DNA from: Myxococcus fulvus
GTDB lineage: Bacteria > Myxococcota > Myxococcia > Myxococcales > Myxococcaceae
Assembly: GCF_900111765.1 (NCBI RefSeq)
Contig: NZ_FOIB01000001.1
Coordinates: forward strand, 124,001 to 188,000
Direction of reading: 5' to 3'
DNA: 64,000 bases
The notes under the pieces are model-generated. The model saw nothing but the letters and a program-made list of their open reading frames with translations. It searched no databases and was not told the origin of the DNA. This document shows, one piece after another, positions 35,344 through 44,210 of the stretch. The position numbers and the translations under genes were made by a program. Within the stretch, counting starts at the first letter, position 1. The number at the start of each line of letters is the position of its first letter.

Positions 35344-36726
35344 TCAGTTCTGCGGGAACGCCGTCCAGCCGGCCATCCAGTTGGTCGTACCGAACGCGCC
35401 CACGAACCGCGCCGACGTGTCGAAGCCCGCGCCCGGCGTGGCCGCGTTGTCCGGGTTGAGCAGCGGCGAGCCCGCCTTCGGCAGGAAGTTCGGCGCCGTC
35501 AGGTTCGTCGCGTCCGTCAGCTGCGGGTCCTGCACCTTCACGCCGTTGGCGGCGACGAGAATCTTCTCCGCCTCGTTGAAGCGGCTCACGTCCGGGTCCA
35601 CCGTCACGCCACCCTCCACCTTCGGGTTCGGCGCGAACGGGATGGTGTCCGTCAGGTTCGCGTTGTCGAAGAAGAAGGTGTTGCGGATGGACAGCCGCGA
35701 GTCCCCCGCCTCGTTGAACAGCGCCGCGGAGGCCTCGCCGTCCACGTCCACCGCCTGGTCCTTGAAGTACGCGACCACCGCGTTGCGCAGGCGGATGCCG
35801 GCGCCGGTGTTGAACACCAGGCCCTCCTGCGAGGGGTTGCCACCCGGGTCCGCGTTGGAGCCGATGAAGCTGGCGTTCCAGATCTCCGGCGCGCTGATGG
35901 GCTCCTGCGTCGGCGTCGTCTTGTGGCTGGACGCCTCGATGGCGCGGTCACCCACGCGCGGGCTCTGCTGCACCACCAGGAACTGCACCTTGCCCGTGTA
36001 GCCCAGGTCGTAGTCCAGCGCGTCGTCGTCCGCCTGCGTGATGACGATGTGCTTGAGCGGCGCGGTGCCACCGAACATCTCGATGCCGTCGTCCAGGCCC
36101 AGGTGGACCTGCACGTAGTCGATGTCCGTCGCCGAGCCGCAGCCGCCCACGGTGAGGCCGTTGAGCTCGTTGTTCGGCGCCAGCTCGAAGCCGGCGAACT
36201 CGATGCGCGCGTACTTCAGCGTGCCGCAGTTGTGCGCGTCGTCCTGGCCGCCGTACTTCGTCTGCTCGTTGCCGCTGGTGGCGAAGAAGCCCTCGACGGT
36301 GGTCTCACCGCCGGAGACGTTCAGCCGCGCCTTGCCCAGCAGCACCACGCCGCCCCAGTTGCCCGCCTCGCGCTGACCGACCGGCTGGGAGGACGTGAAG
36401 ACGATGGGCTTGTCCGCCGTGCCCACCGCGTTGATGCGCGCGTTGCGGGTGATGATGAGCGCGCTGCCGTTCTCACCCTTCACCGTGGCGCCCGCCTCGA
36501 TGTTGAGCGTGCCGCTGTTGACGAAGACGTACTTCTTCAGCACGTAGGTGTTGCCCGCCTTCCAGGTGGTGTCCGCGGTGATGTCCTGGGAGACCTCCAC
36601 CGTCTCCGGGTTGGTGGGGTTCGGGTCCGGGTTGGTGGGAGGCGGGTCCTTGTCGTCGTCGCCGCAGCCGGCGGCACCAACCACCAGGCTGGACATGATG
36701 AAGAGGGAGGCGAACAAGCGCTTCAT
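35344..36726 (-). CDS. Beta-helix lipoprotein linked to the TonB receptor
   Basis: 460-residue predicted lipoprotein (signal ending VGAAGC, Cys21) with an Asp/Pro/Asn-rich spacer (DDDKDPPPTNPDPNPTNP) and a right-handed parallel beta-helix body (repeated patterns such as SGTLNIEAGATVKG and NGLTVGGCGSATDI). It may be surface exposed. It begins 26 bp after the receptor gene stop on the same strand, so they form an operon. In Bacteroidetes receptor-lipoprotein pairs bind substrate jointly; the analogy here is by position only. Start ATG at 36726 follows GGAAAGTCTCGTC. Confidence 0.82.
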   Translation of the reverse strand: MKRLFASLFIMSSLVVGAAGCGDDDKDPPPTNPDPNPTNPETVEVSQDITADTTWKAGNTYVLKKYVFVNSGTLNIEAGATVKGENGSALIITRNARINAVGTADKPIVFTSSQPVGQREAGNWGGVVLLGKARLNVSGGETTVEGFFATSGNEQTKYGGQDDAHNCGTLKYARIEFAGFELAPNNELNGLTVGGCGSATDIDYVQVHLGLDDGIEMFGGTAPLKHIVITQADDDALDYDLGYTGKVQFLVVQQSPRVGDRAIEASSHKTTPTQEPISAPEIWNASFIGSNADPGGNPSQEGLVFNTGAGIRLRNAVVAYFKDQAVDVDGEASAALFNEAGDSRLSIRNTFFFDNANLTDTIPFAPNPKVEGGVTVDPDVSRFNEAEKILVAANGVKVQDPQLTDATNLTAPNFLPKAGSPLLNPDNAATPGAGFDTSARFVGAFGTTNWMAGWTAFPQN

Positions 36727-36752
36727 GACGAGACTTCCTTTCGGGAGGGGAA

Positions 36753-39700
36753 CTACAGGGAGAGGCCCAGCGACGCGGAGAAAGCGAGGCCCGGGCGGAA
36801 CTCGACGAGGGCGATGTCGCCCTGCTGCAACTTGATGCGGGAGTTGAGGAGGTTGGACGCGGTCAGCTTCAGCTGCGTCGCCTCGGTGAGCTTCTGCGTG
36901 ACGGCCAGGTCCACGCGGTGGAAGGGCTGCTCGTAGACGTCCGGCAGGTTGTCCGTGCCCACCTCGGCGATGCGGCGGCCATACACGTTGTAGAGCAGCG
37001 CCACTTCCGTGCCGCTCTGCTGCCGCTCGTACCCGAGGTTGACGTTGATGACGTAGGGCGACTGGCCCTGCAGCGGGCGCTTGGAGTTGGTCTGCAGGCC
37101 CTGCACGTTGCCCAGGTCGATCTCCGACTGGATGAGCGTGAGGTTGGCGCCCACCTTGAACGGCTGCAGCGTGGGGGTGACGCGCCCCAGCGACGCGCGC
37201 GCCTCCAGCTCCAGGCCGTAGGTGTTGGCGGCCGGCGTGTTCTCGAAGTTCATGTCGCCGGAGCCCACGGAGTTGATGACGCGCTCGATGGGGTTCTGGA
37301 AGCGCTTGTAGAAGGCGCTGGCGGCGAGGACCTCGTTCTCCCCGGCGAACCACTCGACGCGGGCGTCCACGTTGTGGATGCGCGTCTGCACCAGGTCCGG
37401 GTTGCCGGAGATGTTGCGGCGGCGCACGAAGTCGTAGAACGAGAAGGGCGCCAGCTCCCGGAAGGACGGCCGCGCCAGCGTGTAGCTGTAGCCGGCGCGC
37501 AGGTTCACCGTGGGGGTGAGCGCGTAGATGGCGTTGAGCGAGGGCAGCCAGTCCAGGTAGTTGACGTCGTTGCGGGACGCCTCCACGTCGGTGAACTGGT
37601 TGAGCGCGACCAGCTCCTGGCGCGAGCTCTCCAGGCGCACGCCGCCCACCAGGCGCAGGGCCTCCGTCGGGGTCACGTCCGCGGTGACGTAGCCGGCGAA
37701 GATGCCCAGCGACGCGTCATACGCGTCCGAGTCCGGGCGGGTGCTCTCCTGGATGCGCATGCCGTTGCCCAGGTAGTCGCTGCTGAAGAGCACCTCGGGC
37801 GGCAGGAAGCGGTCCACGTCCGAGTTGGGGGCGATGCTGTAGCGGAAGCGGCGGGCGCGGAAGTCGCGGAAGGACAGCTGCGTGAGGCCACCCACCTTCA
37901 GGCGCACGTCGCTGAAGGGCACGGTGACGTTGAGGCTGCCGCCGAAGGACGTCTCGCCCAGGTCGGCGAAGAAGCGCTCGCCGCTGTTGGCCTGGTTGGG
38001 GAAGGACATGCCGCCGGAGGGGTTGCCCAGGTTGTCGCTGTAGAGCGAGTCGCGGGTGTCCGGCTCGTCGCGGTCCACGCGGGAGAAGTTGGCCTGCCAG
38101 TCCACCTCCGAGTCGCCGAACAGGCCGATGCGGTGGAAGCCGCGCAGCTGGTTGAAGGACAGCTGCCGGACGATGAACTGCAGGCGGCTGCCCTGGTAGA
38201 GGTCGCCCTTGAGCGAGTCCACGCCGTCGCTGGTGGTGGTGCGCGTCTCGGTGCCGCGGGTGTAGAGGCTGAACAGCGTCAGCTCGTTGTCGCGGTTCAG
38301 CTGGTAGCCCACGCTGGCCAGGCCGCTCAGGTTGGCGACCTCGGTGCCCAGCTGCGTCTGCGCGTCATCGTAGCTGACGAAGTCACCGCGCAGGTCGTAC
38401 GCGGCCTTGGTGTACTGGGTGCGCTGGGTGTTCTCGCGGTGGCCGTAGTTGATGGTGGCCAGGTAGCCCAGGCGCTTGTTCTCGAAGCGCAGCGTGTCGC
38501 CGAGCGACGCGCTCAGGCCCATGTTCGGCAGGGCGGTGGTGCGGCGCGCGTTCCACACGTTGTTGAAGCTGTTCCACTGGCGCGTCAGCTCCTCGCGCGA
38601 CTCGCCGCCGTTGCCCAGGGCGTGGTCGGTGGGGATGGCGGCGGGCAGGCGGCGGGTGTTGCCGGGGAAGCCGAGGAACTCCATGGCGCCGCCGCCGCGC
38701 TGGGCGTTGCGGCCCTGGAAGGTGGACTCGGTGTCGCCGCCGAAGGTGATGCGCGGCTTGAACTCGAACTGGCTGGGGTAGGTGTTGGTCTCGATGAGCA
38801 GCGTGCCGCCGCCGAAGGAGCCGGGCAGGTCGGCGGTGTAGCTCTTCACCACGTTGAGGTTGGCGAGCAGGGACGTGGGGAAGAGGTCCAGCGGGACGCT
38901 GGGCTCATCGGGCTCGGGGCTGGGCAGGAGCGCGCCGTTGAGGAGGGTGGTGGTGTAGCGGCCGCCCAGGCCGCGCAGCAGGACGTAGCGGCCGTCGACG
39001 ACGGTGGCGCTGACCACGCGCTTGACGGCGTCGGAGGCGCTGGAGTCGGGGGTGCGGGAGATTTCCTGGGCGCTGATGGCGTCGGAGACGGCGGCGGCCT
39101 TCTTGCGTTCCTGGAGCAGGGCGCCCTCGGCGCGGCGGTCCGCGCGGGCCTCGACGACGACCTCCTGCACGGCGCCCACGTCGGCGCTGAGCGCGACGTC
39201 GAGCTTGGTCGCCTTGCCCTGGGTGACGATGACGCCGGTGATGCGGCGGCCCTGGTACACGTCGTAGAAGACGCGCAGGTCGTACTTGCCGGGCGGCAGC
39301 GCGAGTCGGTAGTTGCCGTCCAGGTCCGTGAGCGCCTGCTTCTGCGCGCCCGTGACGACCTTCACGGTGGCCTCGATGAGGCCCTCCTGGTTCGTCTCGT
39401 CGACGACCTTGCCGTAGACGCCCGTGAAGCCCGCGGGAGGCTCGGAGGCCTCGGCCATCATCGCCTCGTCCTCGGCCGTCACGGCCTCGTCGGTCGCGAT
39501 GCCCTCGGTCGGGACTTCCTCGGCGCCCGGCGTCTGCACGGTGGCGGGAGCCTGCGAGCCGTCAGGCTGCACGGTGTCGGATTGCGGCGCGTTCGGCGCG
39601 GGCGAGGGCGGAGGTGTCTGTGATTGCGTCGTCCCCTCGGGCGAGGGCGCCATGCCGGGAGCGGCGGGGCGCAGCTCCTCGGACGGGGGCGCGGTGGGGT

Positions 39701-39893
39701 CCGTCACGGGCGGGACGACCTGCGTCTCCGTCCCGGACGGCGTGCTCTCCCCGCCGGGGGTGGAAGGGGTTTGACCGAGGGCCACCATGGCGGGAGCGAC
39801 GGGCTCCTGGCCGTTCGGCCGCGAGAGGGCGGGGGTGGTGATGAGGGTGAGCGCCGCCACGAGGGCGCGCGAAAAGCTTGCGGGAGACAACAC
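36753..39893 (-). CDS. TonB-dependent outer-membrane receptor
   Basis: About 1046 residues. No ATG exists at the N-terminus; AAGGAGA points to GTG at 39893 or TTG at 39890, while an earlier TTG at 39926 lacks a site. After the signal peptide comes a 120-residue Pro/Thr/Gln/Glu-rich linker, then a carboxypeptidase-regulatory-like domain (TGVYGKVVDETNQEGLI), a TonB-box-like EVVVEAR, a plug (SDAVKRVVSATVVDGR and LRGLGGRYTTTLLNG) and a barrel. The last residues are SASLGLSL, lacking the usual terminal Phe. Located after tonB-exbB-exbD-exbD on the same strand with a 125-bp gap, so it may also have its own promoter. Ligand unknown. Confidence 0.93.
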   Translation of the reverse strand: MLSPASFSRALVAALTLITTPALSRPNGQEPVAPAMVALGQTPSTPGGESTPSGTETQVVPPVTDPTAPPSEELRPAAPGMAPSPEGTTQSQTPPPSPAPNAPQSDTVQPDGSQAPATVQTPGAEEVPTEGIATDEAVTAEDEAMMAEASEPPAGFTGVYGKVVDETNQEGLIEATVKVVTGAQKQALTDLDGNYRLALPPGKYDLRVFYDVYQGRRITGVIVTQGKATKLDVALSADVGAVQEVVVEARADRRAEGALLQERKKAAAVSDAISAQEISRTPDSSASDAVKRVVSATVVDGRYVLLRGLGGRYTTTLLNGALLPSPEPDEPSVPLDLFPTSLLANLNVVKSYTADLPGSFGGGTLLIETNTYPSQFEFKPRITFGGDTESTFQGRNAQRGGGAMEFLGFPGNTRRLPAAIPTDHALGNGGESREELTRQWNSFNNVWNARRTTALPNMGLSASLGDTLRFENKRLGYLATINYGHRENTQRTQYTKAAYDLRGDFVSYDDAQTQLGTEVANLSGLASVGYQLNRDNELTLFSLYTRGTETRTTTSDGVDSLKGDLYQGSRLQFIVRQLSFNQLRGFHRIGLFGDSEVDWQANFSRVDRDEPDTRDSLYSDNLGNPSGGMSFPNQANSGERFFADLGETSFGGSLNVTVPFSDVRLKVGGLTQLSFRDFRARRFRYSIAPNSDVDRFLPPEVLFSSDYLGNGMRIQESTRPDSDAYDASLGIFAGYVTADVTPTEALRLVGGVRLESSRQELVALNQFTDVEASRNDVNYLDWLPSLNAIYALTPTVNLRAGYSYTLARPSFRELAPFSFYDFVRRRNISGNPDLVQTRIHNVDARVEWFAGENEVLAASAFYKRFQNPIERVINSVGSGDMNFENTPAANTYGLELEARASLGRVTPTLQPFKVGANLTLIQSEIDLGNVQGLQTNSKRPLQGQSPYVINVNLGYERQQSGTEVALLYNVYGRRIAEVGTDNLPDVYEQPFHRVDLAVTQKLTEATQLKLTASNLLNSRIKLQQGDIALVEFRPGLAFSASLGLSL

Positions 39894-40018
39894 GACTCTC
39901 CTTGCCAACGGTCGCGCCTTAAACAACGCGATACGGATGGCATTGGAATGGATGGCTTGTGACGATTCAGGCGGCGGATCGCAAACTCGAGGTCACGACC
40001 CGCCGCCGCGCGGAACAC

Positions 40019-40444
40019 TCAGTCCGCGAGCTTGTCAGGCAGCACGCCCACGGTGAGATTGCCTCCCCGGGCGAGGTCCAGCACTTCCATGGCGGCGCCG
40101 TAGGGCACGTCGTCGCCCGCGTCGAAGAACACGATTTTGTCCGGGCGCGCGTTGAGCATGCGCTGGAGCCGGGTGACCACCTGGTCCCTCGGCACCTCTT
40201 CCCGGTTGATGCGCAAGACGCCCGCGCGGTCCACCGTGAGCACCACCGGCGGCAGCGCGTCCGGAGGCGGAGGCGTGGTGTCCGGCTTGTCCGGCTTGGC
40301 CGGCACCGTCATCCACATCTGCTTGGTCATCAGCGGCGTGACGACCATGAAGATGATGAGGAGGACGAGCACCACGTCCACCAGCGGCGTCACGTTCATC
40401 GAGGGGCGAAGGCCGCCCTTGGCTCCACCGAGGTCGAATGCCAT
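40019..40444 (-). CDS. exbD: ExbD/TolR-family protein 1
   Basis: 141 residues: short cytoplasmic N-terminus, one helix with the essential Asp (MNVTPLVDVVLVLLIIFMV), a Pro-rich spacer and a periplasmic domain. With ExbB it forms the proton channel that energises TonB. Start follows GTAGGAG. It is the last gene of the tonB-exbB-exbD-exbD run. Confidence 0.93.
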   Translation of the reverse strand: MAFDLGGAKGGLRPSMNVTPLVDVVLVLLIIFMVVTPLMTKQMWMTVPAKPDKPDTTPPPPDALPPVVLTVDRAGVLRINREEVPRDQVVTRLQRMLNARPDKIVFFDAGDDVPYGAAMEVLDLARGGNLTVGVLPDKLAD

Positions 40445-40453
40445 GGCGTGCTC

Positions 40454-40861
40454 CTACGGGCCCTTCTTCTCGACGACCTGGAGGTTGATGCCCGGAAAGC
40501 CCATCTCCTGCATGCTCTTGAAGAGCCCGCGCACCTCGGAGTAGCGCACGCCGCGGTCCGCCTTGAGCACCACGGGCGAGTCCGGCTTCTTCTCGCGCAG
40601 CGCCTTGAGCTCCGCCATGAGCGCGTCCTTCTTGAGCTCCTTGCGGTCCAGGTAGAAGAACCCGTTGGTGGCCAGGCTCACCGTGGTGGGCTCCAGCTCC
40701 TTGTTCTCCTTGTCCGGGTTCGTCGCGGCGGGCAGCTCCACGGACGCGCCCGACTCGATTTGCGGCGTCACCACCATGAAGATGATGAGGAGGACGAGCA
40801 CCACGTCGACCAGCGGCGTGACGTTCATCTCCGGGGTGAGGCTGCTACGCCGGGCGGACAT
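40454..40861 (-). CDS. exbD: ExbD/TolR-family protein 2
   Basis: 135 residues, paralogue of the next gene: the same membrane segment MNVTPLVDVVLVLLIIFMVV with the channel Asp, and a periplasmic domain ending VVEKKGP. Its start overlaps the exbB 3' end by 17 bases, so translation is coupled. Two different ExbD proteins in one operon are common in delta-proteobacteria and Xanthomonas, and may give a mixed channel. Confidence 0.93.
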   Translation of the reverse strand: MSARRSSLTPEMNVTPLVDVVLVLLIIFMVVTPQIESGASVELPAATNPDKENKELEPTTVSLATNGFFYLDRKELKKDALMAELKALREKKPDSPVVLKADRGVRYSEVRGLFKSMQEMGFPGINLQVVEKKGP

Positions 40862-41597
40862 CGAGCCCCTCCCGGCGCGCCACCGTCTCCGGGCCCGTGG
40901 CCACGGCGCCGTTGTTGGCGCCCGGGCGCTTGTCCGTGGACATGTCCTCCAGGTGGTCCATCAGCTCGCTGCGCGCCGCGTCCAGCGACAGCTGGAGCGA
41001 GTCCGCGCGCGTCGACAGGAAGTTGAACATCAGCACCGCCGGAATCGCGACGAGCAGGCCCAGCGCCGTGACGACGAGCGCCTCGGCGATACCCGCGGAC
41101 ACCGCGCCCAGGCCGCCGGAGCCCTCCTTGGCGATGCCGGAGAAGGCCTCGATGATGCCGACCACGGTGCCGAGCAGACCGACGAACGGCGCCACCGAGC
41201 CCACCGTGGCGAGCACGGACATCCCGCGCCGCACGTCCGCGCTGACGCGCTCGTTGATGCGCACCAGCTCGCGGCGGGTGAGCTCCACCGGGCCCAGCTT
41301 GCCCGCGGGCAGCTTGGACTTGGCGAGGAAGGTCTTCATGCCACCGCCGAGCAGCATGGCCAGGTGGCTGCCCTTGGTGCCTTCCGCCTCCTTCACCAGC
41401 GCCTCGTGCTGCTGCTGCAGGAGGAGCTGACCGGCGCGGGCGGCGAAGACGCGGGACTTGCTGCGCGAACGGAAGAAGACGAACAGACGCTCGAAGAACA
41501 CCGCCAGGGACGCGACGGCGAAGAGCATCAGCGTCCAGGCGATGCCCAGGGCGAACACGCCCATGTGGTTGTAGATGTCCCGAAGATTGAAGTTCAT
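40845..41597 (-). CDS. exbB: ExbB/TolQ-family proton-channel protein
   Basis: 250 residues with three membrane segments (about 12-35, and two in the region SVAPFVGLLGTVVGIIEAF and EALVVTALGLLVAIPAVLMF), the classic MotA/TolQ/ExbB pattern. It starts at 41597; the in-frame extension upstream lies in the tonB gap and lacks coding features. Partners are the two ExbD proteins and TonB encoded on either side. Confidence 0.94.
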   Translation of the reverse strand: MNFNLRDIYNHMGVFALGIAWTLMLFAVASLAVFFERLFVFFRSRSKSRVFAARAGQLLLQQQHEALVKEAEGTKGSHLAMLLGGGMKTFLAKSKLPAGKLGPVELTRRELVRINERVSADVRRGMSVLATVGSVAPFVGLLGTVVGIIEAFSGIAKEGSGGLGAVSAGIAEALVVTALGLLVAIPAVLMFNFLSTRADSLQLSLDAARSELMDHLEDMSTDKRPGANNGAVATGPETVARREGLDVRPA

Positions 41598-41641
41598 GAC
41601 GAGGTGCTCCTGGGGGGCAGGTGCGGGGTGAGACAGACGAC

Positions 41642-42418
41642 CTACGACTTGAGACGGAAAGGAACCTTGAAGATGCGGAAGACCGCCGTGGGGCGGCCCT
41701 CGACGACGGCGGGCTTGAAGCGCCACGTGCGCACCGCGGACATCGCCGCGCTGGCGAACGGCTCGTCACCGCGCATGACCTTGAGCTGGGTGACGCGGCC
41801 ATCCACCTCGACGACGCCCTTGAGGATGACCATGCCCTCCTGACCGCGTGAGCGGGCGTCGGAGGGGTATTCGGGGATGAGGTTGGACTCGAGTGGCTCG
41901 GGCGGCGTGGCCGACTCGGGCAGGTTGATGGGGGCCGCGCGGCCTCCACCTCCCGCGAGTCCTTGGCCCGCGCCCGTGCCACCCACCACGCCACCGGGCA
42001 CCAGCGCGCCCGTGCCACCGACGGCGATGGGCGCGGCGGCCACGGTCTCGGTGGCGGCCTCGGGCGGCTTCTCGAGCGGCACCGCCTGCGGGGCGACGAT
42101 GGCGGCGGGCGCGACAAGGGGCGCGGCCGGAGGGGGCGCCTTGGCGAGCGCGGGCGGCGCGGCCTTGGGCGGCAGCCTGGCCTTGGGCGGCGGCGCGGGA
42201 GGCGGGGGAGGAGGCGGCTTCACCTCGACGACGGGAGGCGGGGGCGGACGGAAGACGACGTCCGTGCCCTTCTTCTCCTGGATGACCTCACGGACCTTGT
42301 CGGCGGCGGAGACCACCACGACGCCGATGAGCACGAAGACGGCGACGGACGCCGAAGTGGAGAGCGCGAACCTTCGCGCCGAGGCGACATCGGAGGCGCT
42401 GTCGAACGTTTCGAACAT
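41642..42418 (-). CDS. tonB: TonB family protein
   Basis: 258 residues. Short cytoplasmic N-terminus, one helix (about 19-40), a long Pro/Ala-rich periplasmic spacer (starting VVFRPPPPPVVEVKPPPPPP) and a C-terminal TonB domain (YPSDARSRGQEGMVILKGVV, TWRFKPAVVEGRP, KVPFRL). It transmits proton-motive force to outer-membrane receptors, here probably the co-located one. First gene of the operon on the minus strand. Confidence 0.94.
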   Translation of the reverse strand: MFETFDSASDVASARRFALSTSASVAVFVLIGVVVVSAADKVREVIQEKKGTDVVFRPPPPPVVEVKPPPPPPPAPPPKARLPPKAAPPALAKAPPPAAPLVAPAAIVAPQAVPLEKPPEAATETVAAAPIAVGGTGALVPGGVVGGTGAGQGLAGGGGRAAPINLPESATPPEPLESNLIPEYPSDARSRGQEGMVILKGVVEVDGRVTQLKVMRGDEPFASAAMSAVRTWRFKPAVVEGRPTAVFRIFKVPFRLKS

Positions 42419-42500
42419 GGCTGAGCCGCATATAGCGACGCCATGTTTCAGGGGTGTCCGGACCCCGTGACACTTTCAGGCCAGGAAGATGACGGAAGCG

Positions 42501-43763
42501 TCACGACGCCCGCATGCCACGCAGGGTGCGCGGCAGACGGGCCAGGGTGTCACCGGGCGTCATGGCCGACAGCGAGCCCTGCTTGCGCACCTGCCACAAC
42601 GCGGCGATCAGCAACGCGGTGTAGATGAGGGCGAAGGGGCGCATCAGCATCACGTCGTGCGACCAGTCGAACCCCAGGCCCTTGTCGGAGAACACGGTGC
42701 CGATGAAGGCGATCACCGCGATGAGGGTGAGGTTGCCGCGCACGCGCCCCTCGGTGGCCGCGCGCACCAGGGGCCACGCGAGCACGTAGTTGGCCCGCCA
42801 CGCCAACGGTGACAGGAGCGTCACGCCCAGGCAGCACAGGGCCAGCAGGTCCGCGGGGCCGGGCCGGGCCCACGCCACGGCCACCAGGAACACGGTGAGG
42901 GCGACCAGCTGCGCCAGGGTGATGGTGGCGCCAGGGGGCGTCTCCAGCGAGCCCGGGTAGAACAGGGAGATGAACAGGGTGGGCAGTCCCTGCGCGTTGG
43001 TGCTGAGCACCCAGGGCGGCGTGGTGCGCGCGAGCGTCTCGCTCCACATCTGGAACTGGGCGAGCGTGCCGTCCCAGCCATACCGCGCCAGGGTGGGCAG
43101 GCAGAGGAGCACGCCGAAGACGGCGGTGGCGCCGATGACCTTCCAGTGCCGGCGCCAGAGGAAGAACAGGCCGATGAGGGCCGCGGGGGGCTTGAGCAGG
43201 AAGGCCACGGCGAAGGCCGCGCCGGGGCGCCACACCTGCCCGCGCTCGGCGCCCAGGGCCGAGACGACGACGAGCAGGAGCATGACGACGTCGACCTGGC
43301 CGTAGAACAGCTCGAAGGTGAAGGCGGGGAGCAGGGCGATGGTGGCGAGCGCGGGTCCCCAGGACCAGGGTGGGGCCTCGCCGGCGCCGTGGGGGGCGCG
43401 GCGGGTGAGCCGGGCCACGGCGATGAGCGCGAGGATGGAGCCCACGTTCCACAGCGCCACGGCCATGCGCGAGGGCATGAGGGAGAAGGGGATGAAGAGG
43501 GGCGCGGTGATGGGCGCGTACTTGAACGGCATGGTGCCGTCGGAGACGCGGTAGAGGTCGCTGCCCTCGATGAAGCGCTCGGCCGCGGTGAGGTAGACGC
43601 GGAAGTCCACGCCCCGGCGGGGGTGCTGGCCCACGGCGACGGCGGCGACGAGGAGCACGGCGAGGACCAGCCACCACAGCCAACGGGCCCACCGGGTGGT
43701 GGTGTAGGTCGTCTGGCTGGAGGGCTCGCTGAGCGCACTCGCGGACTGGGACGAGGTCGTCAC
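42501..43763 (-). CDS. GT87-family (DUF2029) polyprenyl-phosphomannose-dependent glycosyltransferase-like protein
   Basis: 420 residues with about ten membrane helices. The first loop contains VDFRVYLTAAERFIEGSDLY, the D-x-x-V-Y segment typical of GT-C/GT87 mannosyltransferases, and MPFKYAPITAPLF. A later LLSPLAWRANYV is also typical. GTG at 43763 is preferred because CCAGGAGCCTGG precedes it; in-frame starts upstream (43844, ATG at 43817) add a hydrophilic stretch with no support. Donor is expected to be a polyprenyl-phosphate sugar; acceptor unknown. Confidence 0.82.
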   Translation of the reverse strand: MTTSSQSASALSEPSSQTTYTTTRWARWLWWLVLAVLLVAAVAVGQHPRRGVDFRVYLTAAERFIEGSDLYRVSDGTMPFKYAPITAPLFIPFSLMPSRMAVALWNVGSILALIAVARLTRRAPHGAGEAPPWSWGPALATIALLPAFTFELFYGQVDVVMLLLVVVSALGAERGQVWRPGAAFAVAFLLKPPAALIGLFFLWRRHWKVIGATAVFGVLLCLPTLARYGWDGTLAQFQMWSETLARTTPPWVLSTNAQGLPTLFISLFYPGSLETPPGATITLAQLVALTVFLVAVAWARPGPADLLALCCLGVTLLSPLAWRANYVLAWPLVRAATEGRVRGNLTLIAVIAFIGTVFSDKGLGFDWSHDVMLMRPFALIYTALLIAALWQVRKQGSLSAMTPGDTLARLPRTLRGMRAS

Positions 43764-44210
43764 GGGGCCAGGCTCCTGGTCGGGTGGACGGGCCCAGTCA
43801 CACGAGGTGAGGGCCATGGGCGGGGAAGGCCGTGGTGTCGGCACGGCCCCAGGACATCGACGTTCATCGCGGGGAATGAAGGGCGGGGGACGTGTTCACC
43901 ATTTCACGCCGGGGCCCTGCCGGGCAACGGCCTGTGTGTGGAGGAGGGGGCGGGCTCCACGAGCCGGGGCGCGCCATCCAGGACAGGGTGTCCGGCGGTG
44001 TGGGCCTGGCGTGGAGGGAGGTGTTTCACTGACCTGGCGGCACATGGGCCTGGCCAGGGAGCGTGCGGGCGCTCGAGGTCATGTCTCACGGGCGATGACG
44101 GGCCCGCCCGCGCGGCGAGGGCGCGCGGGAGTTGTCTGGGATTGTGCGCCCGGGCGCAAAGTCAGACATGCGTGCGGGCGCCGCGGCCTACGAGGTCCGG
44201 CGACGAGACA
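43764..44210. other. 447-bp gap without recognisable gene
   Basis: Separates two minus-strand genes. Contains short repeated G+C-rich words but no ORF with coding character, no RNA and no strong hairpin. The promoter of the GT87 gene should lie at its left end. Confidence 0.4.

Noticed and set aside
36918-39623. About 900-codon plus-strand frame opposite the TonB receptor
   Set aside because: Composition (Val/Gly/Ala/Arg/His) is that of a shadow frame; the receptor on the minus strand is unambiguous.
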